From Gemmatimonadota bacterium (lineage in GTDB: Bacteria > Gemmatimonadota > Gemmatimonadetes > Gemmatimonadales > Gemmatimonadaceae): DNA of 39,487 bases. A program made the position numbers and the translations under genes. The stretch's first letter is position 1, and the number at the start of each line of letters is the position of its first letter. The stretch is from NCBI GenBank assembly GCA_031127085.1, contig JARIEY010000008.1:1-39487 (forward strand). The letters are read 5' to 3'. Below the pieces are notes generated by a model that was given only the letters and a program-made list of their open reading frames with translations, was not told where the DNA came from and ran no database searches. Below are positions 8,461 through 15,815 of this stretch, one piece after another.

Positions 8461-9696
8461 TTACGGCGCCACGCCGGCGAGGGTGGCGACCAGGCGCAGG
8501 GCGTATTGCGGCCCTACGTAGCCGTTTGGACCGTCGTCATACCACTCGCTCCACGAGTGCGCGCCGCTGGCGATACCGCCGCCGCCGATGGTCACGGCGG
8601 GGACTCCGATGGAAATGGGATAGTTGGAGTCCGTGCTGCTCGAGCCCAGCGGCGGTTTCACGCCGAAGGTGGCGGCCACCGCAATTGCGGTCTTCACGAT
8701 GGGGGCGTCGTCTGCCTGAATGCCCACGGGGCGAATGCCGATCGTGTCGATGCGCACCGAGAGCCCGGCCTTGGAGGCGGGCCACCGCGCCAACTCGGCC
8801 TTCACCGCGTCATCAATCGCCTTGCGCACCTGGACATCCACCTTGGCGAGTTCCTCGGCCGATTCGCTCCGCATATCGATGTCCATGATGCCCTCCATGG
8901 CGATCGAGTTCACCGACGTGCCGCCCGAGACGATGCCAACATTGAATGTCGCCTTGGGGGACTTGGGAACTTGAATTTCGCTGATGGTGGCGATGGCACG
9001 TCCCATCGCGTGAATCGGGTTGGGCATACCGAAGGCGCCGTAGCTATGGCCGCCCGGGCCCTTGAAGTGGACGTTGTAACGGTTGCTGCCCACGCCCTTA
9101 TTGGTGATGTGCATCCCCGTGCCATCGACGGAGATGAAGTAGTTGATCTGGCCCTTGTACGCGGTGCCCAGCAGATGTCGCGTGCCGCGCAGATTGCCGG
9201 GGCCTTCTTCGCCGACGTTGGCCACAAAGAGCACGCGGCCGGCGAACTTGAGGTTCGCCTGCTTCACGGCGCGCGCGGCCGACAGCACCACCGCGAGCCC
9301 GCGGCAGTCGTCGCCGATGCCGGGTGCGATCATTCGCGTGCCGTCGCGCTTCACGCGCACGTCCGTCCCCTCAGGGAAAACGGTGTCGAGGTGCCCCTCG
9401 ATGAGCACGGTCGGTCCCTTGGCGGCGCCCTGCACATCGGCGACGACGTTGCCGACGGAGTCGATGTAGGTGTTGGCGTAGCCGAGCGCGACCATCTCGT
9501 TCTTGAAGGCGATGCCGCGCGCCTGTTCCTTGAACGGCGGTGCGGGAATTTCGCAGAGGGCCACCTGCTTCTGCAGCGTCCACGCATTGTCGGCCTGCAG
9601 GACGGCCAGCGCCTTGGCGAGCGCGGGCGAGTCGGCGACCGGTTGTTGCGCGGCGAGGGCGGCGGGGAGCGCGAGTGCGACGAGGAGGCGGCGCAT
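8461..9696 (-). CDS. Exported M20-family metallopeptidase
   Basis: This is a zinc peptidase of the M20/M25/M40 superfamily, 411 residues, cleaving peptides or acyl-amino acids. The ATG at 9696 gives a signal peptide ending near ALAAQ (residue 17). Metal and catalytic motifs are all present: EGHLDTVFPEG (100-110, His102 and Asp104), GIGDDCRG (127-133, bridging Asp), GEEGPGN (162-168, catalytic Glu then metal Glu) and C-terminal GAHSWSEWYDD carrying the last His. The dimerisation domain lies at about 205-320 (FKGPGGHSYGAFG). It looks like the PepT-like subgroup. It is divergent from the acyl-CoA synthetase gene across a 226-base gap. No Shine-Dalgarno sequence is obvious. Confidence 0.9.
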   Translation of the reverse strand: MRRLLVALALPAALAAQQPVADSPALAKALAVLQADNAWTLQKQVALCEIPAPPFKEQARGIAFKNEMVALGYANTYIDSVGNVVADVQGAAKGPTVLIEGHLDTVFPEGTDVRVKRDGTRMIAPGIGDDCRGLAVVLSAARAVKQANLKFAGRVLFVANVGEEGPGNLRGTRHLLGTAYKGQINYFISVDGTGMHITNKGVGSNRYNVHFKGPGGHSYGAFGMPNPIHAMGRAIATISEIQVPKSPKATFNVGIVSGGTSVNSIAMEGIMDIDMRSESAEELAKVDVQVRKAIDDAVKAELARWPASKAGLSVRIDTIGIRPVGIQADDAPIVKTAIAVAATFGVKPPLGSSSTDSNYPISIGVPAVTIGGGGIASGAHSWSEWYDDGPNGYVGPQYALRLVATLAGVAP

Positions 9697-9813
9697 GATC
9701 GGGGTCGGTGTGGGAGGGGACGATCAGTCGTCAGCGTGAACCACGTACGTTAGCGATTCGCTGCCCGCCTCATCAGTCCTCACGGCGAGATTGCTGGCCA
9801 ACGTGTGGCGGCC

Positions 9814-9849
9814 CTCGGTACGGCGCTCGGTACGGCGCTCGGCACGGCC
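9814..9849 (+). repeat. Three tandem 12-base repeats between divergent genes
   Basis: CTCGGTACGGCG occurs at 9814-9825 and 9826-9837, then a third copy with two changes (CTCGGCACGGCC) at 9838-9849. The block sits in the 226-base divergent gap between the M20 peptidase and the acyl-CoA synthetase. Evenly spaced copies near one helical turn could be operator sites, but this is inference. Confidence 0.6.
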
Positions 9850-9922
9850 CCCGACACCCCCCGTGACGCGGCCGCTCGGAGAGGCCATATTGCCGAGTCC
9901 TTTTCCCCCCCAAGCCCTGCCC

Positions 9923-11623
9923 ATGGTCAACCGTCCCTGGCTCGCGCACTACGATCCCGGCGTCCCCGCGACGATCGGTGAGTATCCCAATCGCACGCTC
10001 CTCGACTACATCGACGAGGGGGTGCGCGAGCGCCCCGGCGCTGCGGCGCTGCTGTTCAAGGGACGGGCGATCGCTCTGGGAGAGCTCGACGCGCTGAGCA
10101 CGGCCTTTGCGAACGCGCTCACGGGACTCGGCGTGGGGAAGGGCGACCGGGTGGCCGTGATGCTGCCCAACTCACCGCAGTTCTTCATTGCAGAGCTTGG
10201 GGCGTGGAAGATCGGCGCCATTCTGGTGCCGCTGAATCCCATCTACACGGAAGAAGAGTTGGTGGGGCCGTTGCAGAACACGGCGCCCAAGGTCGTGGTC
10301 ACGCTGACGCCGTTCTACGCGCGGCTCAAAAACGTGCAGGCCGCCAGCGGCGTGAAGCACGTGATCGCCACCAATATCAAGGAATACTTTCCGTCGCTTA
10401 CCCGCCTGCTGTTCACGCTGTTCATGGAAAAGCGGCACGGGCATCGTATCACGCTCGCCAACGGGGACATCTGGTTGCAGGATCTCTTGTCGGCGTACGC
10501 GGGGGCGTCGCGTCCGGCGCACCGGCCGGGGCCAGACGACGACTGCATGATCCTGCTCAGCGGCGGCACGACCGGGACGCCCAAAGGCGTGCGCGTGCAC
10601 CACAACGGGTTGGTGAGCACCGGCCTGCAGGTGCGCGCCTGGTTTGCCAACGAGTTCCGGCCATGGACCGACGTCTATATGCTGCCGCTCCCCATGTTCC
10701 ACTCGTACGGGGCGTGCGGCGTACAGTCGGTCTGCTTCATCGGCCACAATCCCATCGCGCTCGTCCCCAATCCGCGCGACCTCAACGACATCGTCAAGAC
10801 GTTTGAGCAGGTTAAGCCCGCGATCTTCTGCGCCGTGCCCACGCTGTACAATGCCCTGCTGGCGCATCCCGACGTGAAGAGCGGCAAGGCCAACTTCGGG
10901 TCGTTGCGCGCCTGTGTGTCAGGTGCCGCGCCGTTGCTGGCAGAAACCAAGCGACGCTTCGAAGCGGCCACGGGGACGTGCATCGTGGAGGGCTACGCGC
11001 TCACCGAAACGCTGCTTGCCGCGACCATCAACCCCATTCGTGGCGTGCAGAAGCTGAGTTCCGTCGGGATGCCGTTCCCCGACGTGGATGTGATGATCGT
11101 CGACGCCGATGACCCGATGAAGATTCTTCCCACAGGTGAAGTGGGCGAGATCATCATCTACGGGCGCCAGATCATGCGCGGCTACTGGAACAATCCCGAG
11201 GAAACCGCGCTCATGCGCCGCGTGGGCCCCGATGGCCGCGAGTGGATCTACAGCGCGGACCTCGGCTATATGGATGAGGACGGCTACGTCTTCATTGTGG
11301 ACCGCAAAAAGGACCTGATCAAGCCCGGTGGCATGCAGGTGTGGCCGCGCGAAATCGAGGAAGTGATCCAGACGCACCCGGCGGTGGCCGAGGTTGGGGT
11401 GCGCGGTTTCCCCGACGACTACAAGGGAGAGGTGGCGGTGGCGTTCGTCGTGCTGCGCGAGGGCGCGCAGGCCAGCAGCGACGAGCTGCGCGAGTTTTGC
11501 AAAAAGCACCTCGCGTTCTACAAGGTGCCTGGCAAGGTGGTGTTCAGAAAGGAGCTGCCCAAGTCAATGGTGGGCAAAGTGCTGCGCCGCATGCTGACGC
11601 TGGACGAGCCGCCGACCGCGTAA
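9923..11623 (+). CDS. Acyl-CoA synthetase (long-chain-fatty-acid--CoA ligase, AMP-binding family)
   Basis: This is an adenylate-forming enzyme activating a carboxylic acid, most likely a fatty acid, to acyl-CoA, 566 residues. The chosen ATG at 9923 begins MVNRPWLAHYDPGVP, typical of the FadD group. The upstream open frame (from 9791) covers the 12-base repeats and is Arg/Pro-rich. Motifs are the P-loop LLSGGTTGTPKG (211-222), GYALTET (357-363), YSADLGYMDEDG (443-454), the hinge DRKKDLIKPGG (460-470) and the catalytic Lys552 in SMVGKVLRRML. The exact chain length cannot be read from sequence. A hairpin at 11680-11706 follows the stop. Confidence 0.92.
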   Translation: MVNRPWLAHYDPGVPATIGEYPNRTLLDYIDEGVRERPGAAALLFKGRAIALGELDALSTAFANALTGLGVGKGDRVAVMLPNSPQFFIAELGAWKIGAILVPLNPIYTEEELVGPLQNTAPKVVVTLTPFYARLKNVQAASGVKHVIATNIKEYFPSLTRLLFTLFMEKRHGHRITLANGDIWLQDLLSAYAGASRPAHRPGPDDDCMILLSGGTTGTPKGVRVHHNGLVSTGLQVRAWFANEFRPWTDVYMLPLPMFHSYGACGVQSVCFIGHNPIALVPNPRDLNDIVKTFEQVKPAIFCAVPTLYNALLAHPDVKSGKANFGSLRACVSGAAPLLAETKRRFEAATGTCIVEGYALTETLLAATINPIRGVQKLSSVGMPFPDVDVMIVDADDPMKILPTGEVGEIIIYGRQIMRGYWNNPEETALMRRVGPDGREWIYSADLGYMDEDGYVFIVDRKKDLIKPGGMQVWPREIEEVIQTHPAVAEVGVRGFPDDYKGEVAVAFVVLREGAQASSDELREFCKKHLAFYKVPGKVVFRKELPKSMVGKVLRRMLTLDEPPTA

Positions 11624-11679
11624 CGCGGGGCGGTACGGCGCCGGGTGAGACGGCGCCAGACCAGAGGGCGGGAACGACG

Positions 11680-11706
11680 AACGGCGCGACTAAAACTCGC
11701 GCCGTT
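11680..11706. terminator. Hairpin terminator shared by two convergent genes
   Basis: The perfect 10-base arms AACGGCGCGA (11680-11689) and TCGCGCCGTT (11697-11706) flank the loop CTAAAAC. The loop holds the stop codon of the small minus-strand gene. The acyl-CoA synthetase stop lies 57 bases upstream on the other strand. No long T-run follows on either side. Confidence 0.6.
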
Positions 11707-11866
11707 TCATTTCCTTGAAGAAGGCCTGATTTTCGTGGTCTTCCTCGGCGCGCTTGGGCGCGGTTTTGTCGTACGTCTTGCCGAACTCGGCGGGCGGCTT
11801 CTGCGGCCCCGCCTTGGCGAGTTTCTTCAGCAGCTTCTGGACTTCGTTATCGCGCGGATTGGCCAT
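11690..11866 (-). CDS. Small charged protein of 58 residues, function unknown
   Basis: This short reading frame begins at ATG 11866 (MANPRDNEVQKLLKKLAKAG) and ends with TAG at 11690. The translation is charged and mostly helical, with a Lys-rich N-terminal helix, a PQKPPAEFGKTYDKT middle and an acidic-to-basic helix ending FKEMKRREF. The codons show the G/C-rich third positions of the neighbourhood. A gene-like spacing places its stop inside a hairpin loop. I recognise no family. It has no Cys, His cluster or membrane segment. It could be a cytoplasmic ribosome-, RNA- or protein-binding small protein. The region from 11867 to its upstream neighbour at 12117 holds no other gene. Confidence 0.62.
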   Translation of the reverse strand: MANPRDNEVQKLLKKLAKAGPQKPPAEFGKTYDKTAPKRAEEDHENQAFFKEMKRREF

Positions 11867-12052
11867 GGCACCTGATGGCTGAGGGACGTGCCTGCAATCT
11901 ATACGGGCCAGCGGGCAAATGCGCGTGCGGCGCTACGGGGCACATGCGGGCGGTGGGCAATCGTGCTCGCGGTTTTCCGGTTGGCGTGCTTTCTTCGGGC
12001 CGGCCCAATGCGGCGGTGCCTGTGACGGACGGGGTGGAGGGAATTCCCTGAT

Positions 12053-12071
12053 TGTAAACAGGCAGATTACA
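12053..12071. promoter_or_regulatory. Dyad upstream of the DUF542 cluster, possible regulator site
   Basis: TGTAA (12053-12057) and TTACA (12067-12071) form an inverted repeat with 9 bases between, 46 bases before the DUF542 start. The surrounding 12050-12090 is markedly A/T-rich against a G/C-rich background, as expected of a promoter or operator. It does not match the FNR/NnrR (TTGAT-N4-ATCAA) or NsrR consensus. The call rests on symmetry and place. Confidence 0.3.
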
Positions 12072-12107
12072 TACCACTTTAACAATTGACGGGTCCTTTC
12101 TCTATAT

Positions 12108-12112
12108 GGAGG
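12108..12112 (+). promoter_or_regulatory. Strong Shine-Dalgarno site of the DUF542 gene
   Basis: GGAGG lies 4 bases before the ATG at 12117. It stands out because most genes in this window lack a clear ribosome-binding site. It fixes the start of the 69-residue protein. Confidence 0.7.
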
Positions 12113-12116
12113 TACC

Positions 12117-12326
12117 ATGGCACAGCCTGCCGCCGGGCCGGTCGGCGCGCTCCTTACCGCGACGATGACGCTCAATGAGATTCTTCTGGCCGAACCGCGC
12201 GCCGTCGCGGTATTTGCACGGTACGGCATGGATTCCTGCTGTGGCGGGGTGAAACCGCTGACGCTCGTCTGCGAAAAACACGGTCTCGATTTGGCCACCG
12301 TACTCGCCGAACTGCGCGCGCTATAA
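12117..12326 (+). CDS. DUF542 / ScdA N-terminal-domain protein (RIC-like)
   Basis: This 69-residue protein is a stand-alone copy of the N-terminal domain of RIC/ScdA/YtfE di-iron proteins, which repair iron-sulfur centres damaged by nitric oxide or peroxide. The signature is YGMDSCCGGVKPL (36-48) inside the usual helical frame (TLNEILLAEPRAVAVFARYGMD ahead, LTLVCEKHGLDLATVLAELRAL behind). The large His/Glu hemerythrin-like di-iron domain is missing, so it cannot do the full RIC reaction alone. Single-domain DUF542 proteins are common and often sit near respiratory or nitrogen-oxide genes. The next gene starts 33 bases later on the same strand and the pair looks like an operon. The start is fixed by the GGAGG. 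Confidence 0.86.
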   Translation: MAQPAAGPVGALLTATMTLNEILLAEPRAVAVFARYGMDSCCGGVKPLTLVCEKHGLDLATVLAELRAL

Positions 12327-12359
12327 CGCCCGCATCACTCTTCGCACACGCATTCTGCC

Positions 12360-12806
12360 ATGGACTGGTTTGTTCGCTACTTCATCAAGAGCGCCCTCGT
12401 CTATCTGGGGCTTGGTGTCGGCATGGGGGTCTGGTTGGGCTTCGCGCCCGAGGCCGTCATCTATCGACCGGCGCATGCGCACCTGAACCTGCTGGGGTTC
12501 ACGTCGATGCTCATCTTTGGCGTCGCGTACCACGTGATCCCGCGGTTCACGGGCCATCCGCTGCACAGCCGCCGCATGGCCGAAGTGCACTGGTGGGCAT
12601 CGAACGCCGGCTTGGTCGCGCTGGTCTTCGGCTTTCTCCTACTCCCCTGGCGACCGGGTGCGCGACTCGTCGTGGAAGCGGGTGCGGTGCTCGCGGCCAT
12701 CGGTGCGCTGTTGTTCATCTACAACTTGTGGCGCACGCTCGACGGGTCGGGGCCGAAGCCGCGTCCCGAGGCCGGTGGCGGGCGTCGTCTGCCGATGAGC
12801 TCATAG
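12360..12806 (+). CDS. Small four-helix membrane protein resembling a cbb3/NorB haem-binding helix region (copy 1)
   Basis: This is a 148-residue membrane protein with about four helices (11-29, 40-62, 78-97, 103-122). The segment from His39 to Arg62 (AHAHLNLLGF then AYHVIPRF) looks like helix II of cbb3 oxidases and nitric-oxide reductases, where a His binds the low-spin haem. The helices carrying the CuB and high-spin haem ligands are absent, so it cannot be a complete oxidase. Further His residues are His58, His66, His69 and His77, the last in VHWWAS. A single-haem-b or NO-binding or accessory role is inferred. A similar protein follows at 12888, and DUF542 precedes. The C-terminal tail (from about 128) is polar, Pro/Gly/Arg-rich. 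Confidence 0.78.
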   Translation: MDWFVRYFIKSALVYLGLGVGMGVWLGFAPEAVIYRPAHAHLNLLGFTSMLIFGVAYHVIPRFTGHPLHSRRMAEVHWWASNAGLVALVFGFLLLPWRPGARLVVEAGAVLAAIGALLFIYNLWRTLDGSGPKPRPEAGGGRRLPMSS

Positions 12807-12875
12807 CCGCTCAGGCGCCACTCGCGCTGGGCGCGCGGCGCGAGACGGGGAGATGACGGCAGTCACCGCGCGACA

Positions 12876-12883
12876 TAGCTTGG
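12876..12883 (+). promoter_or_regulatory. Possible TAnnTTTG-like -7 element giving a leaderless transcript
   Basis: TAGCTTGG (12876-12883) lies 4 bases before the ATG at 12888. The same 4-5 base spacing occurs at 17124-17131 and 19430-19437. No TTTG lies at the expected -33 place. If active, transcription would start at or near the ATG. Confidence 0.22.
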
Positions 12884-12887
12884 TTCC

Positions 12888-13343
12888 ATGCACTCACTCG
12901 CGCGCCGCTTTCTGAAGACGGCCATCGTGTTTCTCGTCACCGGGCTGGCGCTCGGCGTCTGGCTGCTTTTGCGACGCGAGCTCGGCGGAGCCGCCATTTC
13001 GGTGCGTGAACTGAGCGCGCACACCCACGCGTTGCTCGTTGGCTTCGTGATGATGATGATTGCCGGCGTGGCGCTCTGGCTTTTTCCTCGTCCGGCGGCC
13101 GAGGACACGCGGTACAAACCACGGGTGGCCGAAGCGGCGTGGTGGTGCATAGCGCCAGGGACGGCCGTGCGCGTGGTGGCAGAGACGCTGGCCGGCTTCG
13201 ATCCTCCGCCGGCACTGCGTCTTGCTATTTTGGCAGGCGGCGTGATGCAGGCGATCGGCCTTGGTCTGGTCTTCTGGACGCTCTTCCCGCGCATTCGCGC
13301 GGCCGGCAGCGCGCAGCGCGAGGCAAAGGGCGAGCGCTTTTAG
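12888..13343 (+). CDS. Small four-helix membrane protein resembling a cbb3/NorB haem-binding helix region (copy 2)
   Basis: This is a 151-residue membrane protein with about four helices (11-28, 47-67, 83-101, 110-133). It shares a pattern with the preceding gene: a basic start (ARRFLKTAIVFLVTGLALGVWL against VRYFIKSALVYLGLGVGMGVWL), an H-x-H-x-x-L motif (His45, His47) before G-F, PR about 18 residues later (LWLFPRP), and a double Trp in the third helix region (EAAWWCIAP). The two look like divergent tandem paralogues. As with copy 1, only one haem-ligand helix region is kept. A role beside DUF542 in nitric-oxide or oxidative-stress response is inferred. A hairpin at 13343-13371 follows immediately. 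Confidence 0.75.
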   Translation: MHSLARRFLKTAIVFLVTGLALGVWLLLRRELGGAAISVRELSAHTHALLVGFVMMMIAGVALWLFPRPAAEDTRYKPRVAEAAWWCIAPGTAVRVVAETLAGFDPPPALRLAILAGGVMQAIGLGLVFWTLFPRIRAAGSAQREAKGERF

Positions 13344-13371
13344 CGGCGGCGCGTTCCACGCGCGCCGCCGC
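13343..13371. terminator. Bidirectional hairpin filling the convergent gap
   Basis: The arms GCGGCGGCGCG (13343-13353) and CGCGCCGCCGC (13361-13371) are perfect complements around TTCCACG. The hairpin takes up the whole gap between the plus-strand stop (ending 13343) and the minus-strand OsmC stop (starting 13372). Confidence 0.65.
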
Positions 13372-13812
13372 CTATGCCGTCTGCGTGTCGACGGTCACGT
13401 CAATGGCGATGCCCTCGCGCACCGACGCAGAAACAACGCAAAAATCCTCGAACAACTCGAGGCAGCGCGTCATGCGATCGCGCTGATCCGCGGGGACCGA
13501 CGGCGCCAGGCGTACGGCCACGCGCTGCACGCGCAGGCGCCCTTTCTCGTTGCGACCGTTCGTCACGCGCACCTCGGTGCGCATCGCCGGCACATCGACC
13601 CGCGCTTTGCGCAGGCAGAACAGCAGACTCGCTCCGAGACAGCCGGCGATGGCCGACGCCAGCACCCGTGATGGATTGGGTCCTTCGTTGTGTCCGAGCG
13701 GTGGTGGTTCGTCGATCGTCATCGGCGGAACACCGTCCTCGCCGAAGTCCACCGTAAAGGCGTAGTTGTCCCTGAGGGTCAACGAGAGTGCGACCGTGGT
13801 GTCTTCGGACAT
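13372..13812 (-). CDS. OsmC-family peroxide-defence protein
   Basis: OsmC/Ohr-family proteins reduce peroxides with a pair of cysteines; this one has 146 residues from ATG 13812. A GTG three codons upstream (13821) is an alternative start. Family features are the EPPPLGHNEGPNPSRVLASAIAGC entry to the central helix, then CLGASLLFCLRKA with the first reactive Cys region, and RCLELFEDFCVVSASVREG with the second conserved Cys. The beta strands on either side follow the OsmC order. It lies 28 bases downstream of the DUF4010 stop on the same strand, so co-transcription is possible. It may act on organic hydroperoxides or be a YhfA-like member; the subgroup is not certain. Confidence 0.88.
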   Translation of the reverse strand: MSEDTTVALSLTLRDNYAFTVDFGEDGVPPMTIDEPPPLGHNEGPNPSRVLASAIAGCLGASLLFCLRKARVDVPAMRTEVRVTNGRNEKGRLRVQRVAVRLAPSVPADQRDRMTRCLELFEDFCVVSASVREGIAIDVTVDTQTA

Positions 13813-13840
13813 GGCGTGCACCGGCAGGAGGAGGAACCGA

Positions 13841-15118
13841 CTACGGGAGCAGGATCAGCGCGGCGACGAGCGCGGCGAGCATGGCGCCGAGGGCGCCGAC
13901 GGCCCAGACCCGGTACGCCCCACGCCCTACCGTCCCGGCGATCACGACCTTCACCAAGGTGTTGGCGGCGACGCCGACGCCAATGGCGCGGGCGGCCACC
14001 GGCGCAAAGCCATTGCTGTCCATTCGGGTCATCGCCACCGCGAGCGCATCCACGTCGGTGGCGCCGAACAGCGCCGCCGATGTGTAAATGCCGGCGTCGC
14101 CGAAACGCGTCCGGGCGAGCGTCAGCAGGAGCAGCACCACCTGAAAGGCCAGCGCCATCTGCAGCGCTGCTCCCAGGCGCAGCGGATTGCGCGGCGCGAG
14201 ATCGGCGGCCGTGCGCGCGGCGCTGGGTGTGCGGGCCGCCCGCCACGTAAAGAAAAGTCCGGCGAGGAACGGCGGTGCGAGATACGGGGCCAGTGCGAGT
14301 CCCACGTCGCGGTTGAGCAGTAACGTGACGATCAACAGGCGCGGCACGAGCACCGTGCTCGCGGCAATCACTCCTGCCGCGTACGCGGGGTGCATCCCCG
14401 GCTCGTCGCGACTTTCCCGCGAGAAGCCCCACGTCACCGCCGTGGATGACACGACGCCGCCCAGTGCACCGGTGACGGCGTAGCCGCGTTCGCGCCCCAC
14501 CACACGCCGTGCGAGATGGCCGGCGAAGTTGAGCGCCGAGATGATGAGCACGAACACCCACGTGGCGCGTGGCGTGAGATCGCCGAGCGGGCTGGCGATC
14601 GTTGCAGGGAGCACGGGGAGCACCACCAGTGCCAGCACGGCGAACTGCAGCGCGGCGCGCATCTCCACCGGATCGAGTCGGTCCACCCATCCGTGCAGGC
14701 GATGCTTTTCTGCGAGCGTGAGGACGACGATGGCCGCCAATCCGCTGGCGAATCGCAACGCACCGCCCCCGGCCAGCAGGCCGAGAGCGAGGACGACCAA
14801 CGCGGCAACTTCCGTGGTGCCGTCGATCGTCTCGGGGGTGTTGCGCCGTGCGCTCAGCAGATATGCGCCGACGGTGAGCAGCGCGCCGGCGGCAATCAGC
14901 GTGGTGCCGGCGAGCGCTGCGTCATTGGTGACGAGCAACCCGCCGAGTCCGCCCAGCAGACCGATGAGCAGGAAGGTGCGTGGACCGGCAAAGTGCTGCT
15001 CTGGTCCGCGCGTATGTCCGGACCGTTGCCGCTCGATGCCAACGGCCAGTCCCACAAGACCGGACACCGCCAAACGCATGGCGGTGTCCGCAGTCTCGGG
15101 AAGAATCAAGGGTGTCAT
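13841..15118 (-). CDS. MgtC/SapB-family membrane protein with DUF4010 domain
   Basis: This is an integral membrane protein of 425 residues (ATG 15118; a GTG at 15127 would add three). The N-terminal half is MgtC-like: LVGLAVGIERQRSGH (about 24-38), GPRTFLLIGLLGGLGG and TTEVAALVVLALGLLAGGG. The C-terminal half (from about 200) is DUF4010-like, with VGRERGYAVTGALGGVVSSTAVTWGFSR and ALFGATDVDALAVAMTRM. About 11-12 hydrophobic segments are visible. The family is linked to magnesium or ion homeostasis, but the transported species for the MgtC-DUF4010 type is unknown. It lies upstream of OsmC and downstream of a lipoprotein gene, all on the minus strand. Confidence 0.88.
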   Translation of the reverse strand: MTPLILPETADTAMRLAVSGLVGLAVGIERQRSGHTRGPEQHFAGPRTFLLIGLLGGLGGLLVTNDAALAGTTLIAAGALLTVGAYLLSARRNTPETIDGTTEVAALVVLALGLLAGGGALRFASGLAAIVVLTLAEKHRLHGWVDRLDPVEMRAALQFAVLALVVLPVLPATIASPLGDLTPRATWVFVLIISALNFAGHLARRVVGRERGYAVTGALGGVVSSTAVTWGFSRESRDEPGMHPAYAAGVIAASTVLVPRLLIVTLLLNRDVGLALAPYLAPPFLAGLFFTWRAARTPSAARTAADLAPRNPLRLGAALQMALAFQVVLLLLTLARTRFGDAGIYTSAALFGATDVDALAVAMTRMDSNGFAPVAARAIGVGVAANTLVKVVIAGTVGRGAYRVWAVGALGAMLAALVAALILLP

Positions 15119-15160
15119 GGACGTCACCGCCGCGGCGACGCGAGCACGTCGCGCGGGCGA

Positions 15161-15733
15161 TCAGTTGCCGGTCTTCTTGCGCACCGCCTCGGCGATCTGC
15201 TTCTCGAGTTCGCCGGAGGAGGCACAGGTCACGCTCTGATCGCGAGAAAAGTTGGGCGACTTGCCCGACGCGTCGATGCGCGTGAGCAGGTTCGTGCCGC
15301 CCTTGGGATTTGCCGCGAGCGTGCTCGAGATCGACATCATGATGTCATACGTCTCGGCATTGGGAATGCCCTGGGCATTGCCGCAGTCGAGGATGTTTTG
15401 CATCGGGATTTTGTTGATGCGCCGGCGCACCTTGAAGGCGTCGTTGCCAATGAGGTGCTGCGCGTCGACGAGTGTGGTGATGGGGATGCCGAACTCGCTG
15501 TAGACGAGGTTGAGCGCCGTCCACGTGGCCTCGATGGGCGCGACGATCAGCGTATTGGAGCCGGAGTTCAGGCTGATGGTATTGATGCTGAGCGAGGAGT
15601 TTGGAGTCACCACGCGCTGCGTCATCGGCGAGATCGTGGTGGGCGGTGCCACGGTGGTGGACGAACTCGAACTGGCGCATCCAGCAGCGGTGGCGAGGAA
15701 CAGCGATGCGAGGTATGACGTGGTCCTGGACAC
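15161..15733 (-). CDS. Lipoprotein of unknown function, 190 residues
   Basis: The start is fixed at GTG 15733 by a good Shine-Dalgarno (GAGGGAG, 6 bases upstream). The protein begins with a lipoprotein signal (SRTTSYLASLFLATAAGC) followed by a Ser/Thr-rich linker (SSSSSTTVAPPTT), the usual tether of surface or periplasmic lipoproteins. The folded part (about 45-190) alternates strands and helices. Landmarks are TLIVAPIEATWTALNLVYSE, GNDAFKVRRRI, LDCG and SVTCASSGELEKQI, with two Cys that may form a disulphide. It is somewhat like BamC/NlpB domains in pattern, but I cannot assign it. The open frame upstream to 15763 adds only ten residues and would spoil the signal. Confidence 0.75.
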   Translation of the reverse strand: MSRTTSYLASLFLATAAGCASSSSSTTVAPPTTISPMTQRVVTPNSSLSINTISLNSGSNTLIVAPIEATWTALNLVYSEFGIPITTLVDAQHLIGNDAFKVRRRINKIPMQNILDCGNAQGIPNAETYDIMMSISSTLAANPKGGTNLLTRIDASGKSPNFSRDQSVTCASSGELEKQIAEAVRKKTGN

Positions 15734-15815
15734 GGCGGACTCCCTCAAAATGGACGTTCCCATACCATGCGCGTACGGTCAGTGTTCCGGCAATGGTCTA
15801 TGGCAACCCGAACAA

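Noticed and set aside
12087-12107. TTGACG and TATATG before DUF542 as a sigma70 promoter
   Set aside because: The spacing is only 11 bases and the -10 would abut the ribosome-binding site.
11867-12116. Minus-strand frames (76 and 121 residues) upstream of DUF542
   Set aside because: Pro/Arg-rich shadows overlapping the A/T-rich regulatory island and the DUF542 gene; no start signal.
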